A stretch of DNA of 64,000 bases from Dipteronia dyeriana (taxonomy: Eukaryota; Streptophyta; Magnoliopsida; Sapindales; Sapindaceae). The stretch is from the NCBI GenBank assembly GCA_032871835.1, contig CM065298.1:97215891-97279890 (forward strand). The letters are read 5' to 3'. Positions within the stretch are counted from its first letter, which is position 1. The number at the start of each line of letters is the position of its first letter. The translations under genes and the position numbers were made by a program. Under the pieces are notes generated by a model, which saw only the letters and a list, made by a program, of their open reading frames with translations, did no database searches and was not told the DNA's origin. Of this stretch, positions 43,355 to 57,822 are shown piece by piece.

Positions 43355-45505
43355 TGTAGGTCTAATAACCTAGGGGGGGTGGGGGGTTGAATAGGTTTTA
43401 ATCAAGTCAATTACCAATTTGTCTTGATTAGTCAATATTCAAAATTCACCCAATAAAACAAACATACAACATCAAGTGTAAAGTGCGAAAATATAAACAA
43501 CACAAGATGTATAATTGGAAACCCTCCAAATGGGAAAAACCATGGACTGTTAAGTGAGCCACACTCGATCGCAGAAATCCACTATATGAGTAAAAAGTTA
43601 CACCCTCAAGTGATACTCTGACTCTCACTCTCGACAACCTCAGACTATGGCCACTACCACTCACCACTCTTGGTTCAGTCCCTAGTGATATCATCTGATC
43701 CACTACTCTTGGTGTGAGCACCTCCTACTCTACCTTTCGGGCCTTTTACAGTGGCACCTGACCAATTGCTTGCCAACCTACCATTGGTTGCAAGACTTGA
43801 CTTGCTTGTGCAACTTCACCTAGAAGCCACAAGACTTTGACTCTATAAAGAGTATATGGTCTAAGTGAACAATCAATGAATGTTCAATGTAAAATATGTT
43901 AGACCAAACATACAATGCTTAACTAGGTGTAGATAATGCAATACAATAACCTAGTTATCAAACAATGCCTACATGCCCATATATAAGGACTCAATTAGAT
44001 GCAAAACTAGCACCCTAAATGTCAATAAAGTCCAACCAACACAAGTTGTCACAACATATAATCAAGGGCAATATAATTGCAATCAATGAAGAATGCACAT
44101 AAATGTTCATGAACTAGAATAGATGCACAAGGCAATCCTAATCATCAATTAAGCATACATGAACATATATAGATTAACTATTTAGGTAAAACAACAACCC
44201 AAACATCAACAACAATCTCTACTTGTAATAAAAATCCTAATCTAGAGGCTTACAAGTCATACAAGAGATATCTTATTAAGCTAGAACACAAGAATGATGA
44301 AGATGGTGTTCTACTTACCAAGTTACATGTGTTGATGAAGACCCATGCTAAGAAACATCCTAGATGTAGCTAGATGATATTTGTTTCATGAAAGGATGAT
44401 GGGTTTTGGGTTTGAAGAGTTAAACACAAAACCTGAAGATTCCTCTCTCAAATGGAGGTTCTTTCACTCTAAAATTATGTTCTTTGGGCTCTAAAGAGGC
44501 AAGGAAGAAGAAGAGAACATATATATACAAGCCCTAGAGAAAACAACGTCGTTTTAGGCATGGAAAATGAAATCCCGTCATGACCGCTGTCAAGATAAGT
44601 GTCTAGGTAGCTGTCCAGGCAGCATGGGACAGCTTGACATTACCGCTGCCTAGGTCGTTGGCTAGGCATGTGCACCAAAAGCGGTATAGACCACGGTACA
44701 CGCCTACCAACACAACAACTCAAGTTTTGAGCGACCCAAAACATGACCAAACGACATCCTAAACTTTCATATAATATACCGTTTGAAAGGTATGGAAGTC
44801 TACTTTCTACTCCAATTTACAAAACATGATTTGAATTTGTGTAGAAAAAATTATGGTTATTTGAGTGACCAAAGATTAGAAACGATAACAACAAAGTTGT
44901 CCTGTTTTCTTGGTCACTTTGGAGATTTCAAAATCAATCCAAACGGTCATGAAATATTACGAATAATATACTGTTGGAAAGGTATGGGTGTCTAGTTTGT
45001 ACGAAATTTTTTAAAACTCATTTTCAATCATTGTATAAAAAGATATGGTCACAAGACCATACAAATGTCAGTTTTTTTTAAAATTAAATCATTGAAATAC
45101 ACTTTTTTGAAAGTAGACACCTTACTCCATATAACCAAACCAAGAGAAGAATGCGACCTTCTCATATGGTCACTCAACGTCCTAAAAAAAGCACACTATT
45201 GTGCAAGCGCGAACACAACACAATACCACACTTAAATCTGTAAACGAAGTGCAAGTGTAATTGTGAAGAGTTACACACATATAAACATTATCAACACGAA
45301 TGCAAGATCAACAAAGCATGCATGAGGTGTGTGTGTGCACCTAAACTCTTCAATAGGCAAATTCAAGTGAATATACATTTTGCTCTTGAAGTCATGGAGA
45401 TGCTTGGAAGCTTGCCAATGAGGACCTAAGCTAACCATTACACAATCATCCCCAATATGGTGTGGTTTGTCATGAAATCAGCCAATCATAAAATCGAGAT
45501 GCTTA
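43355..45505. mobile_element. Poly-G-headed insertion of about 2.1 kb, unit 2
   Basis: Copy of 20685-22835, with a few substitutions near its right end. Right border uncertain. Confidence 0.35.
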
Positions 45506-45714
45506 AATATTTGTAACTGTTGGACGGATTGTACTTCAACGAATTAATATAAGCATTACATTTGGTTATGTGTTATGTACTTATAATTTGCTTGGAAACT
45601 TCAATTAAGTATTTTATAACTGTAAGGAATTAGAAATAGATGGTGGCAAGAAAGTATGTGGGTAATACTTGACATGTTTTAAATTCAAAGTATTTAGGTC
45701 AAATAAATACAATA

Positions 45715-45985
45715 GTACACTGATGCTATTGGACAATTAAACATACCAGTGCTCACGAATTAAACACAATGATGCTATTGGACAATCAAGCACACAAACG
45801 TGAAAAACTAAACACAATAGTGCTCAGTTGTCAAGAATTAAACACACCGGTTCTATTAAACAATTAAACACATCAGTGTCCTAAAATTAAACACATCAGT
45901 GTTCACGAATTATACACACTAGTGTTATTAGACAATTAAACACACCAGTGGTAAAAAATTAAAGACAACAGTGCTCAAGTTAAAA
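45715..45985. repeat. Inverted partner array, unit 2
   Basis: Copy of 23045-23315 with AATTAAACACA cores; several single-base differences from unit 1 lie here. Confidence 0.8.
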
Positions 45986-47070
45986 TTAGATGTATTCTGA
46001 TTCAAAACCATTCATCAAAACCATCATCCCAACAATGAACATGTCTAAGTTAACAATGGACATTCAAAACCATTCATCAAAATAGCCACTTTCCGTTTCC
46101 ATTTTTAAACCAAACATCCATAAACAAGACAACCATTTTCCCAGGCTTTAGCAACAACGACTTGTATGAGTCCATGATATGGTTATCCACCTCTGTACAA
46201 ATAAAAAAATTGTAATGAAACAATCAGTTGTAAAAAAAAAAGAACATATAATGGAAAAAGAAAAGGCGGTGTTTGAACCTAGAAATTCGTCTACAAATCT
46301 ACGGGAGACTTGTATAGCACACTATTGCTATATGTCTTGAATGCCATTTCTTTTCGAATGACATTCAAGATGACATTCCAAACAAATATCTCTATACCCA
46401 AATATTGACTTGATAGAACAAAGCACATCATCATTAATTATAACATGAACCTGACTTAATCAACTGTTTCAAAATGAAACATTATTTATGAAAATGATTT
46501 CTTTGCATTGGTCTAAAATACTATTGTAGGCGAACAATAATTCTTTGCATGCAGAATCTATAAATTGCATGGTACCTTATTTATGAGTGAAAGCAAAATA
46601 GAATCCAACACTTATACCTTTTCTGTAGGCGAACACACATATAATCAAAGAAAAATCCATCTATAGTTGTAATTTTTTCTAAGAGCACAAACAAAATTAA
46701 CTGCAGAACACAAAAATTTTCACTCAAATCTGATGGAAAACTGCTTTGATGACTAACCCAACTACCTAAGAAGATGATGGAATCAACCACACAAACCAAC
46801 TAAAAGCTCAACTATTCTTCAAAATAAACTATTTACATGTTAGAATACTACAATAAGCTCAACTATTTACATATGACAATGATCTGATGAGTTGCAAGAT
46901 AATTTTTTAATTTAAAAAAAAACATCTGATATAATATGCAACAACTTCAGTCGTTTCCATATACCAAACAAAGAAATAATTTATTTGAAAGAAAAAACTT
47001 TATTAAAAAACAAGAGTACAAAACCTCTGACATTTCAAATTTTCAACTGATATTTTCTTGGCAAACAAAC
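45986..47070 (-). other. Possible exon remnants right of the inverted array, unit 2
   Basis: Copy of 23316-24406. AT-rich, with the same short minus-strand frame around 46090-46195; no product can be named. Confidence 0.25.
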
Positions 47071-47075
47071 ATAAC

Positions 47076-48171
47076 TGTTAGTAGCCAAATTTGGCTAGGG
47101 ATCAAAAAGATATTTTCCACTCTCTTGGTCCAGTTCCAAACCCGAGATTACCCACCACAGAACCACGGGCCCTGGTGTCGAGCTTTGGAGCCACCCCGAA
47201 GAAGTGAGGAAAGGTTGCCGAGATTAGGAAGCATCTAAGGTGAAGCCCGACACAAACGAATCGAGCTCTTTCCACCAAATCAAGGCTTCCTGAGGTCGAA
47301 ACTACCTTGTAACCTCCTCAGGAGTCCGCTATCCTCTCCATACCTAAGTGAGAACCTATTAATCAATGGGCACATACCTTGGAATTGCTTCATCTAGCCA
47401 GAAAAAGATTCAGACCTATCTGGACAGGTAACAGAAAGCTCACCAAAAGCCCCGTTGCCACCCACTCCAAGCTCCTAGTACCAAAACTAGGGCACATATT
47501 TGCCTCGCCCTTTTCGTAATAGTGAACACCATACTTGATGACCTCATTGATGAATCACGCCATGAAGGCACATGATCATATCTACTCCTAATAAACATTA
47601 AATTGACACGTACGTTCGGGGCAAGAGATTGAGTCCAAAGAGGAAACAAACTTATCTCCAACAAAGATATTCTTAACTCCGTCATTAATCCAAAGTCAAT
47701 GACTTTTAAATAAAAGATCCCGCCCGATAAGGAAGGATGGGATTCAGAGAATCATGGCGGAGAATCATAAATTTAACCTATTTGGACTGTGTATAAAGAC
47801 GCCCAAGTATGCATTAAAAGACAGAAAAAATCGACAACTAATAGAGGGAAAGAAAAGGGTGAGTAAGAAGGGGTTCTTGGCCTAAATTATGTAATCAGAA
47901 CACGGTCGTCGTTGTATTATACTATTCGACATGCACGAGGTTGCCACCCTACTGTATCCCAACGAGATTGAGAGTGTTTGAAAGATTTTTGCATGCCATA
48001 CACGATATATAATAAAGAGTTATATTCCCATTTTCATTGTATTCACATTTAAACACCCACCTTTATTCAAACAAGTTAGGTACGAGATACCTACCCGGCC
48101 GCCACCTCCGTGGTAGCGGTCTCGAGAGTGTTGGCTAAAATTTATCATCTCGAGTAAATTTTCCGTTAACA
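47076..48171 (+). repeat. 5' LTR of TAT element, unit 2
   Basis: 1096 bp, nearly identical to 24412-25507. Confidence 0.9.
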
Positions 48172-48710
48172 CTTTTGGGCGCCGTCTGTGGGAAACATCC
48201 ATACCCAGTTAATTAAATCAAAATTTACGTGTTTATTGTTTTTAAGGAGTTATGAGGCTTCGCTTCTCCCAGGGATAACCCGAAGCTTCGGGATAACCTT
48301 CGGCTGTATCTACACGAAAGGCCCCAAAGAAGGGGAGAAAATCCGGACACCACAGCCAGGTTCCAGACCAGTCAACCGGTGCGCGGGCTTTTGGTCCCCC
48401 TATGGTAAGCCAGGCAATGCTCGACCAACAAGCGGCGACCTTCGTGGAGAACGTCCATCTTCAGCGAGGCCTTCACCTACTCGCTGAAGGCATTGTAGTC
48501 TAGCCAGTAAATCCTGACAATTAGGGAGATTCAAGCAGAAGCGGAGCCAGACAACCCGTCTTCAATCGCCTAGGACCTTCTCCTCCAAAGTCAGCCCGAG
48601 ATAGGATCAGGCCCCAACCTTCTATCCGGGATAGGCTCGGGACTATGCTCCAAGTTCTTGGAAGACCATTACATTACCAACCCAAGCGAGTTAAATCTGC
48701 AGCGGACACT

Positions 48711-50194
48711 ATGGCCCAGGAGCAGCAATAGGCTCCTCGCCCGGTGACTTCAAAGAGGGAAGTTCGGGCTAGAAGAGAAGGAAGCCAACAGGCATATCCC
48801 ATTCATAGAGAGGACCGGGTAGAGATCACCAGTTCATCAGAGGGATTTGACAGCGAGGAGTTCGAGGTCAACTCAAAGAAACCAGGGAACAAGCGCCTGA
48901 GAGACTAGCTGACAAAGCTATAGAAAGAGATCCGTCAGATAAAGAAAGGAAAGTTCAAAGAGGATAAGAAAGACCCTTTGAGTGAGATGAATGCTCCATT
49001 CACTAGAATGATCCGGGAGGCGAAGCTCTAGCCAAAATTCAAGATACCGACTGATAAATATTTTGGGACTGAAGACCCTCTAAGCCACCTGGAGAGCTTC
49101 ATCCAGCAAATGGAAATCCAAAATACCACCAGGAATGCCTTGTGCAGAATGTTCCCTACCACCATGACTGACTACGCAAAGACTTGGTTCAGGAAGTTGC
49201 ATGGGGATAGTGTAGATTCTTTCACAAAGCTATCAATAGATTTCTGCTCGCAGTTCTAAGGGGTCAAACCGTGTCCAAAAGATCCTATACACCTTCAGTA
49301 TGTGATCTAGGAGCGAGGTGAGACACTCCGGTCATACGTGGAATGCTTCCATAAGGAAATCAATCAGATAGGGTTCTTCACTGAGAAAGAGACCCTTACC
49401 AATTTCAGGCGGAATCTGTGGGTGGGTAAACTTTTCCAATCCTTTGCCAAGCGACCTCCAGAGAACTACCAAGAGGCCTATAATCGGGCTATAGAGCAAG
49501 TCAAAGTCGATGAGCAACTCAATGTCAAGATGGAGCATGACGATATGAGAACGGTGAAGCGTCAGAAGAAGGAAACTCCCAGACCTGAGCTAGTTCAGAA
49601 AAATCAGAACAAACCCCTTAATAGGTCGACACACCGTTTCCCTATTTCTCAACCCATGCAAGAAAGACACCCAGTAAGGCGAACCCCTCCGTGGGCTTTA
49701 CCTTCTCCTAGGACAGTAGCCCTTGTAATGCGAGATGAGAGAGGGTATGATTACTACACCCCCTTAATTGCATCCCGTGAAACAATCTATCTCGTCATTC
49801 AGGATAAAGGGCTATGAAAGCCCACATCGATAAAAGGAACCGGTACAAGTACTATGACTTCTATAAAGACGTGGGTCACAACACTTCAGAGTGCTATAAC
49901 CTGCGTAATCATATCGAGGCTCTGATAAGAGGAGGATGTTTAATAGAGTTCTTATAGCATGTCATGGATAATATTCAGACTATAAGGGAAGTACAGGTTG
50001 AGATCCGCGAGCATGCTGAGAAGATAAAGGGGGAACAGACAGATCCGATGCAGCAAATCCAGGTGATACATACCATCAGCGGATGGCTCACTTTGGCTGG
50101 CACCTCCAATAATTCCAGAAAAGAGGAAGATCTCTCATATAGATGAAAGGCGGGTATTTTCAAGGTCGATCAGAGCCCGGCTGACCCCTCCCAT
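48711..50194 (+). pseudogene. TAT gag remnant, unit 2
   Basis: Copy of the gag remnant in unit 1, sharing its stops. The longest piece is 49338-49817 (159 residues), with one residue changed (Asn to Ile near its end). Confidence 0.85.
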
Positions 50195-51076
50195 TTAGCA
50201 TAAATTATTTTCACTAAGGCAGATGTCTACAACATCGTGCAACCTCATGACGATCCCATGATGGTCATGGTACAGATTGCCAACTGCATGGTCCACCGCG
50301 TGCTTGTTGACACTGGCAGCAACGTCGACATCCTTTTTAAAGATACCTTGGAGAAGCTGAATTTGAAACAATGATGTTACAATAACTGCACTACCCCGCT
50401 GTATGAATTCACTGGGGACTCGATCATACCTGTGGGATCAAAGATCCTCCCAGTAATAGCTGGAACAATAACTCTCTAGCAAAATGTTATGATAGACTTC
50501 GTGGTGGTAGATACCCCATCGACCTACAATGTGATACTAGGAAAACCTTTCTTGTCATCCTTGAAGGGGGTCATTTCCATTTACCACAACGTCCTAAAGT
50601 TTCCAATGGGAGACAAGGTGGGGGAGGTACGTGGTGACCAACAAGCAGCTAAGAAGTGCTATACAGTGTCTTTCAATCCCACAGCTCTAGCAAAACAGTT
50701 TGCACATATTACAACGATTCAGGATAGGGTAACACCCGAAATGACCTTGGAAGATATAGAGCCTGCAGATCACCCAGAGGATGACCCCGTGATGCCAGAT
50801 GTAGAAGAACAGAGTAGGGAATGGGCCAACTGGCATTCTGTGGACAAGATAGAAGAGATACCCATCCGGATGGACGATCATTTGAAGGTCTTCAAGGTCA
50901 AAGCTACCCTAAAGCCGGGAGTGAAGGAGGGTCTGATCAGGCTTCTCAAAGAATTCAACGATATCTTCGCCTGGAGTCATGACGAGATGTCTGAGGATCC
51001 CAATGTCATTGGCTACTCACCAATTAGCAGTGGATTCGACCTTCAAGCCTGTCAAACAGAAAAGGCGTCACTTTAA
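50195..51076 (+). pseudogene. TAT protease remnant, unit 2
   Basis: DTGSNVDILF active-site block followed by a 195-residue piece at 50489-51076. One substitution (Ala to Thr) near the end separates it from unit 1. Confidence 0.85.
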
Positions 51077-52283
51077 CACCGAAATAAACAATACGGTTCA
51101 GGAGGAAGTAGATAAGTTACTCAGAGCAGGCTTCATTAGATAGATGCACTACCTCAAATGGATTGCCAACGTGGACATGGTCACGAATGTGAATGGGAAG
51201 TGGTGTATGTGTGTTGACTACACCGACCTCAACCGGTCATGTCCAAAATATAGTTTTCCTTTATCGAAGATTGATCAGTTGTTGACTCCATAATCGGAAA
51301 CAAGCTCCTGAGCTTTATGGATGCATTCTCAGAGTATAACCAGATTAAGATGCATCCAGCCGACCAAGATAAAACCAGTTTCATTACCGAACAAGGTCTG
51401 TACAGATATAAAATGACGTCGTTTGGTCTTATGAATGCTGGGGCTACATACCAACGGCTAGTTAACCCACTATTTAGACTCGAGATTGGAAAGTCGATGG
51501 AGGTGTACATCGGCGACATGATCACAAAATCACAATCCACAGAAGAACATCATGACGACTTTTACAGAACTTTCATGATCCTAAGGGAAAACTAGATAAG
51601 ATTTAACCCCTCTAAAAGTGCTTTCGAGGTAACTGCGGGGAAGTTTCTGGGCTTCATGGTTCTGAGAGAGGTATGGAGGCTAACCTAGAAAATATCAAGG
51701 CTATCTTAGACCTAGAATCCCCCACATCACTTAAGCAGTTACAAATCTTAACCTGACAAGTAGAAGCGCTCAACAGATTCATTTCTCGCTCTACCGATAA
51801 ATGTCTCCCTTTTCTCAAAGTTATCAAGCAGGAAAGAAACATGAAATGGGACCAGGAGAGCGAGCAATCCTTTCAAGCCTTGAAGAAATATCTGACGAGC
51901 CCTCCATTACTAGTCAAGCCAAGTCCTGAGGAGGATCTGCAAATCTAATTGGCTATTTCAGAAACTGCCATGAGTGAGGCCTTGGTCAAGGAATGTGGAG
52001 ATAGGGTCCAACGACCTATCTACTACATAAGTTACGCTCTAACCAAGCCGGAGAAAAATTATATTCTTCTGGAGAAGCTCGCCTATGCTCTGGTGACTTC
52101 GGCAAGGAACCTCTATCCCTACTTTCAAGATCACTCAATAGCAGTAGTGACAGACCAATCTCTCCGTCAATTTTTACAAAGGCCGGTTGTATATGGAATA
52201 CTGGTTTTATGAGCCCTAAAACTCACCCAATTTGATTTAAATTATAAACCCAGGACCTCAATCAAAGCCCAGGCTTTAGCAGA
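51077..52283 (+). pseudogene. TAT reverse transcriptase and RNase H remnant, unit 2
   Basis: Same domain pieces as unit 1, including the YIGDM box (51506-51520). The frame through ANVDMVTNVNGKWCMCVDYT (about 51165-51225) is open here, while unit 1 has one extra base, so the unit-1 shift arose after the duplication. Confidence 0.88.
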
Positions 52284-52783
52284 CTTTGTGGCAGAGTTCT
52301 CACCGCCCTCATGCCAAGCGACCTCCTGAGAAGATTTCAGAGTTTGACAGCTGGCCGGTGGGTTGCAAGTCCTGGATCCTCTACACAGATGGAGCATCCG
52401 GACAAGCCGGGAGAGGAGCTGGCATAGTGCTAATAGACCCAGAGGGGACAGAGTGTTACCACTGTTTCAGATTCGAATTTAAGGCCACCAACAATGAGAC
52501 GGAGTATGAAGCCCTTTTAGCTGGGTTGAAGGCAATTGTCCAGCTCGGGGTTGATTACCTACAAGTCAAGAGTGCCTCATTTCTCCTAGTCAATCAGGCT
52601 TCTGGGGTGTATCAGTCAAAAAGAGATAACATGGTCGCATACTTGAAGCTAGTTCAACTGCTTAAGAATAAATTTAAGGGATTCAAGATCGAGCAGGTGC
52701 CTTGATAACAGAATCATCGAGCAGATGTTTTAGCCAATATAGCTGGGAATGATGGCCAGGCCTTACCACGGGGAGTTTCTCTC
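52284..52783 (+). pseudogene. TAT second RNase H remnant, unit 2
   Basis: Copy of 29621-30120; LYTDGAS and NNETEYEAL are present and the DSQL-type aspartate is missing as in unit 1. One Ile-to-Val change in the tail. Confidence 0.85.
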
Positions 52784-52912
52784 CAAGTGATCTCCCAACC
52801 GAGCACAACAATGAGCAAGAAGATTTGTACCTTGGATCGTCAGCCATGTTGGATGAATCCAATAGTGGTTTATCTTCAAGAAGGAAAGCTTCCTTAGGAG
52901 CCCGATTAAGCC

Positions 52913-54055
52913 AGGAGAATTAAGAAGCTCTCTATCCGATATTGCCTGGTAGATGGATACCTCTACAAGAGGGGTAGGTCCCTTCCCCTGCTTCAGAGTT
53001 TGCATCCCGATGATGCCAAATAGGCGTTGAGAGAGGTTCACTCTGAGGAATGCAGGAACCATATTGGTGGGAAAGCTCTTGCATATCAGGAACTCCAGAT
53101 GGGGTATTACTGGCCAACTATTCATCCTGTGAGCCATGTTAGAAGACCTCGAACTTGAGTCACCTTTCACCGGAGCGTTTGTCATCTCTCAGCTCTCCTT
53201 ACCCTTTTGTTATATGGGTAGTCGACCTAATCGGACCACTCCCCAACGCTCATGGACAAGCCAAGCATGTTATTGTGGCAATCGACTATTTTACAATGTG
53301 GGTCGAAGCCGAACCGCTCTTCCAGATATCAAAAGAGAATACGATAAGGTTTATCAAAAACAATGTAATATGTATATTTGGAACCCCTTTTATCATTGTA
53401 GCCGACCTAGGTAAGCAGTTTGATAACGACCGATTCAAGGACTTTTGTGAAGGCTTGGGAATCGACCTTAGGTTCGCATCAGTAGCCCATCCTCAGACTA
53501 ATGGGCTGGTGGAATCCACCAATAAGATTATCAAGAAGCTGTTGAAGAAGAAATTACAGCAGAGAAATGGCAGATGAGCCGAGGAGCTTCCCGAGGTTCT
53601 CTGGGCTTACTAGACTACAAAGAGAATAGCCACCGGAGAAACACCATATTCCTTAACCTTCGGGGTTGAAGCAGTTCTTCCCATCGAGCATAAACTAACC
53701 TCCTTCAGAGTGTAACACATTAAACATGGAAGCAATAAGGATAAGCTTTGAGCTAATTTAGATCTCTTGAAAGAGAAACAAGATCGGGTAGCTGAGAAAG
53801 TAGAGATCTACCAGAGCAAGATCTGTAGGTATTTCAACAGGAAGGTTAGAGCTCGAAACTTTAAGGAAGATGATCTAGTTCTTAGGAAAGTGACCTCGAA
53901 TACCAGAAAGAGGTTAGATGGGGTCATAGGACCCAATTGGGAAGGACCTTACTTGGTAAAGGTACCGTAACAGGGCATACAAGCTCGATGACATGGATGA
54001 CCGATTCATCGATCACACCTGGAATGCAGATCACCTGAGGAAATACTACCCTTAA
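52913..54055 (+). pseudogene. TAT integrase remnant, unit 2
   Basis: Copy of 30250-31392 with the same core pieces and stops, ending DHLRKYYP at 54055. Confidence 0.88.
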
Positions 54056-54267
54056 ACAGGGGACTCATGAGTAAACTACCTTAATTTAGGTTGCAATAAA
54101 ATCCCCAACAACAATGTACTCCATTTTTTATCAATAAAGTCTGCTTTCTCCATCTTCGATTATATTCTACATTAATTTCTCCGTATCCAATTAGGGTCTA
54201 CACGGGTAAATTCAACATAACCACCTCAAGACCAGGGACTAGCCGAGGAAGCCCCCTTGCAATCCTT

Positions 54268-54798
54268 GATGCCTTGGTCGGGTACCATCCTCACCAAGAA
54301 AGGTCTGAGTGTAAAAGTATAGTTGTCGTCCAGATATCGAGACTAGGAAATAGCTAGATAGCCCTCTTGATGCCTTGGTTGGGCTATCACCCCCAAGAAG
54401 GATCTGAGTGTAAGAGCATAGTTACCATCCAGATCTCGAGACCAGATATATTCTCTCCTGATGCCTTGGTCGGGTTACCACCCCCAAGAAGGATCTGAGT
54501 GTAAGAGCATAGTTGACATCCAGATCTTAAGACCAGGAAATAGCTAGATAGCCGTAATGATGCCTTGGTCGGGCTACCACCATCAAGAAGGGTCTGAGTG
54601 TAATAGCATAGTTACCATCCAGATCTTGAGACCAGAAAATAGCTAAATAGCCCCCTGATGCCTTGGTCGGGCTGCCACCCTCAAGAAGGATCTGAGTGTA
54701 AGAGCATGGTTGCTCTCCAGATCTCGAGACCAAAATGGCTATCAAGCCTTCCTGATGCCTCGGTCAGGGCTATAACCCCTAGAGAGACCTGGGCTTGG
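54268..54798 (+). repeat. 98-bp tandem array in TAT 3' region, unit 2
   Basis: Copy of 31605-32135 with the same number of repeats. Confidence 0.95.
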
Positions 54799-54961
54799 AA
54801 AGTTTTCCTGCCTAAACTTCAATGTCCAACTAATTACTGGTTTTTAATCTTTTATGTGCATATAATTGCTGACTGTGACAGGTGCAAATTAGCCTGAAAT
54901 CATATAAGGGGACTACTCACTAGAGTCATCGAGCTACAAGTTTCTGCAGAGAGCTGAGAGT

Positions 54962-56260
54962 TGAGAGCTCGAGCTAACTATATACTTTCACATTTAAACA
55001 ATGAGTTAACTGTATACTTTCACACTACTTACCTCATTGCCTGGAATACACCGTCGAACAATTTGATCAGGACAATACTTGAATAAGTACGGGTCATCCC
55101 AGTAAAAACGTTTTACCTCGGTCAAATTTTTTTTTCTGTCCTGTGCATTCCAATCGAGTGGAATCATTCTTGTTACAAGATAATTAACAATGTCAGAGTA
55201 TAAGAGTGTCAAAGTAATAAATTAACCGGTAAGACCGGGTCGAACAACATGGAGGTTGTTCATTTATCCTTGTAGAATTAATTATCTAAATTAAATTACT
55301 AAGCTTGTTATGCAATGTAAATCAATAAAAATTAAAACTGGGGCTAAGAGATCCACTGTTAGTAATTCAAATATGATCAAATTATTAATATTTAGTCCAG
55401 ATTAATGGGATGATAATCCACTCCACTGACCACTCTCTAATAGATGTGGGTAAAAGTACTCACTGTGCTAGACAACATCTGTTTATCTACAGTGAGTCAA
55501 AACTCCACAAAGATTAGAGGGGATAAACCACTCTCTGATAGATATGGGTAAAATTACTCACTATGCTAGACAATATATGTCTATCTACAGTGAGTCAAAA
55601 ACTCCACAAATATTAGAGGGAAGAAAGTATAAAAATAATAAACTTACTAAAATTGGATCATATTTTCCATACCAACACCTTTGGCCCTAGCTATATAAAA
55701 TTACCCAGACATAATTTAACTAGAAAATAGCTATTTTATTTAAAATGAGAATTTGAGAACAAAAGAGAGATAATTTCACAAATCTAATATCAGATTTGGA
55801 TTCAGAACATCAAAACTAAGGGAGAGAGGCCCCATATTTATTCAAAATACGGATGAAAATTGACCATCGGATGAATTTAGAATGGAGCGTCCAGATTTCG
55901 CCACATTATCAGTGAACATTGACAGTGAACAGTAACCCATCTGTGAGTGAATAGTGAATAGTGAACAGTGAACAGTGAACAGTGAAATAGTCAAAATTAT
56001 GAAAATGCCCTTCGTGGTTTTCTTAAGGTTTTTTGACGTTCTAAATTTGAAAACAATGTTTGTTTTGCCATATGACTTCTCAATGATTCTGAATTGATCG
56101 AATTACCTCTGAAATATAAAGAAAAATACACTGATTACTACACAACACATTCATTTAAGTGAACGAACGAAATTATGTCTAAATTGAGGAATTAATCATA
56201 TTGGAAGTGTAAAATGATGATATTAACCCTTAGTAAACATACACTTTTCAGTGTTAATCA
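54962..56260 (-). repeat. 3' LTR of Athila element, unit 2
   Basis: 1299 bp; one extra T compared with unit 1 in a poly-T tract near 56030. Confidence 0.85.
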
Positions 56261-57822
56261 CACCCCCCAACCACCCTAGCAATTAAAGCGAAAATAGTAA
56301 AAACTCAAATTCAAATCTCTAAACTACCAAATAGACAAACTCTCCCATACCTCTTTTCTCACCCTTTGACAGCCAGTCATCAATTGAGTTATCAATCAAA
56401 CTTTCTTGTGCTCAATAAAGATCAACACAATAACTATGAGATTCAATTGAAATCAAATAACATTTTCATTCCGAAATCTCACCAGGGCTTTTTCCTTAGG
56501 CAGCAATTTTATTCTTTTTTTTTAATACAACAAAATTGGAAACAAACATTCCATCTTTAATCCATGTAGCGAGCTTTAGGCCAATGACTCCCAAACCAGT
56601 TAGCTTTAGGGCATTAAGTGTTAAAACACTCATACGGGCTTAATTACTCGGATTGCAGATTTTTTTTTTTAGTACAATTCCCTTAAGCTTTCTCTTTAAC
56701 TCGTGTGACGAGCTTTGGGTCGATGACTCCCAAACCAGTTGGTCTTAGGGCATTAGGTGTTAAAGCATCCCTCGAACTTAATTGCTCGAGTTAAAGAGGC
56801 TACAGAACTGCACTTTATTCTTATCCAGACTCCACCGTTTTGCACGAACACTCTATGCTTACTGAGGCATGAGGTCCGGCTACTAAGTAAGAGTTTTGGT
56901 CACAACACACAAAATTAATATTATTATTATTATTATTACTATATAAATTTTTAAACAAGACCACCGCTTTCGGTTGTTACCCTTGAATGATGTTTCAGAA
57001 TTCAATATCGCAAAATCTCAACTTACTGCACATAATCACGTGTCAATGTGCGTGTGTGTCTAGAATAGTTCGAAAAATTTCTCAATATGACTTAATGAAC
57101 AAAAGGATTAGTCAATGATATCATAATGGAGAGTTTATAAATTTGAATAGTCAGAAGAGAGAAAAACAAATACACCAGAACTACAAAGCTGCGTCTCAGA
57201 AGTATCTAAAAGATCTCCTTACTCGGCCATATTTACAAAAAAAAAATGGTCAAAAGTTAGTTTTTTTTTTTTTGAAAAACAAAAGTTATTGAATCAACTA
57301 TCCCCTCCCCCCAACCAGAATGAGACATTGTCCCCAATGTCTTTAGAAAGAGTTAAGGTTTAGAATATATCACCTGAACAACTTGAAAGACAACAAAATC
57401 TTGCAAAACAACAAAAGAAATACAAAATAAAATAAAATAAAATGCATAAAAACCATGGGACAATCACAAACTGAGATTCAGATCAATTCTGCGTTTCTTG
57501 TTCTCTTCATCAGTGGACCAATCAATTTTGGAGGTTGAAGGATCTGGCTCATAATTTAAAGCTTGTAACTGGTCAATCAGCTCATGAGGACTTGAAGCAG
57601 AGACAAAGATAAAAAGATAATAAAAACAAAAGGATATTTACTGGTAGTGTGATTGTGGCTCACATCTTCCTCTGGTTTTACGTCCAGAAACGGCTTCAAC
57701 TCCTTCTATGGGTCGGGGATATGTTTCCCATCCAATTTTCTTATAAATTGGCAAACATGGTATTTTAAAGTCAGATTCCTAAGACTATATTGTGCATGTT
57801 CTTTTTGAAATTGTGGCAATAA